Assembly: GCA_937973585.1 (NCBI GenBank)
Contig: CALJKN010000079.1
Coordinates: forward strand, 1-6,805
Source of the DNA: an uncultured Helicobacteraceae bacterium
GTDB taxonomy: Bacteria > Campylobacterota > Campylobacteria > Campylobacterales > UBA6016
Length of the DNA stretch: 6,805 nucleotides
Reading direction: 5' to 3'
Every line of letters starts with the position of its first letter. Position 1 is the stretch's first letter. This document shows, in pieces, positions 6,704-6,805 of this stretch. The translations under genes were made by a program, and so were the position numbers. Below the pieces are notes generated by a model, which was not told the DNA's origin, did not search any database, and worked only from the letters and a program-made list of their open reading frames with translations.

Positions 6704-6805
6704 GTGAAATCGATATTGAGATAGTGTGTCAAATAGCAAAAAAAGCAGGTGAGGCTATATTGGCAGTCTATCAAGGAGATGATTTTGAGGTTCTCAAAAA
6801 AGACG
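6700..6805 (+). CDS. cysQ: Probable 3'(2'),5'-bisphosphate nucleotidase, N-terminal 35 codons (3' end outside window)
   Basis: CysQ hydrolyses 3'-phosphoadenosine 5'-phosphate (PAP), the inhibitory by-product of PAPS use, to AMP and phosphate. It belongs to the inositol-monophosphatase-like, Mg-dependent, Li-sensitive superfamily. Only 35 residues are visible: an N-terminal helix of the type IVCQIAKKAGEAILAVYQGD followed by FEVLKKD. This matches the start of CysQ proteins (A..AG.AI..VY......V..K.D), where the metal-binding region would begin just past the window edge. The catalytic signatures (such as DPLDGT) are not visible, so the call rests on this helix and on position after cysC. It starts at TTG 6700 overlapping the cysC stop by 4 bases (TTGA), with AGGGGG 6 bases upstream. 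A related inositol monophosphatase family member is the main alternative. Confidence 0.8.
   Translation, partial: MSEIDIEIVCQIAKKAGEAILAVYQGDDFEVLKKD

Overview
The window is a densely packed, single-strand gene cluster (all genes on +) from a moderately AT-rich bacterium. No run of more than 14 bases lies between genes. The style of ManC, the long-insert GDP-fucose synthase and the heavy use of TTG starts suggest a Campylobacterota-type (for example Sulfurimonas/Sulfuricurvum-like) organism. That placement is a judgement from protein flavour only and should be treated as moderate confidence.

Left part (1-3017), surface polysaccharide precursors: the C-terminal two thirds of a GDP-L-fucose synthase (its 5' end is outside the window), then a bifunctional mannose-1-phosphate guanylyltransferase/mannose-6-phosphate isomerase (ManC), then a WecA/MraY-type polyprenyl-phosphate glycosyl-1-phosphate transferase. 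Together these supply GDP-mannose and GDP-L-fucose and could load the first sugar phosphate on the lipid carrier of an O-antigen, capsule or exopolysaccharide.

Right part (3032-6805), sulfate activation: cysD and cysN (ATP sulfurylase), a membrane-anchored fusion of a DUF2061 domain to a divergent APS-kinase-like domain, a canonical APS kinase cysC, and the first 35 codons of a probable cysQ (PAP phosphatase). ATP sulfurylase makes APS, CysC makes PAPS, and CysQ would remove the PAP left when PAPS is used. Neighbouring genes overlap or nearly touch, so the whole window looks like one transcription unit.

The most interesting points are (i) a complete PAPS-making cassette continuous with polysaccharide genes, which suggests a sulfated surface glycan, and (ii) the DUF2061::APS-kinase-like protein, which has lost the usual CysC N-terminal segment and several catalytic or substrate-contact residues while sitting directly beside an intact CysC. 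No RNA genes, mobile elements, CRISPR arrays, terminators or clear promoters were recognised.
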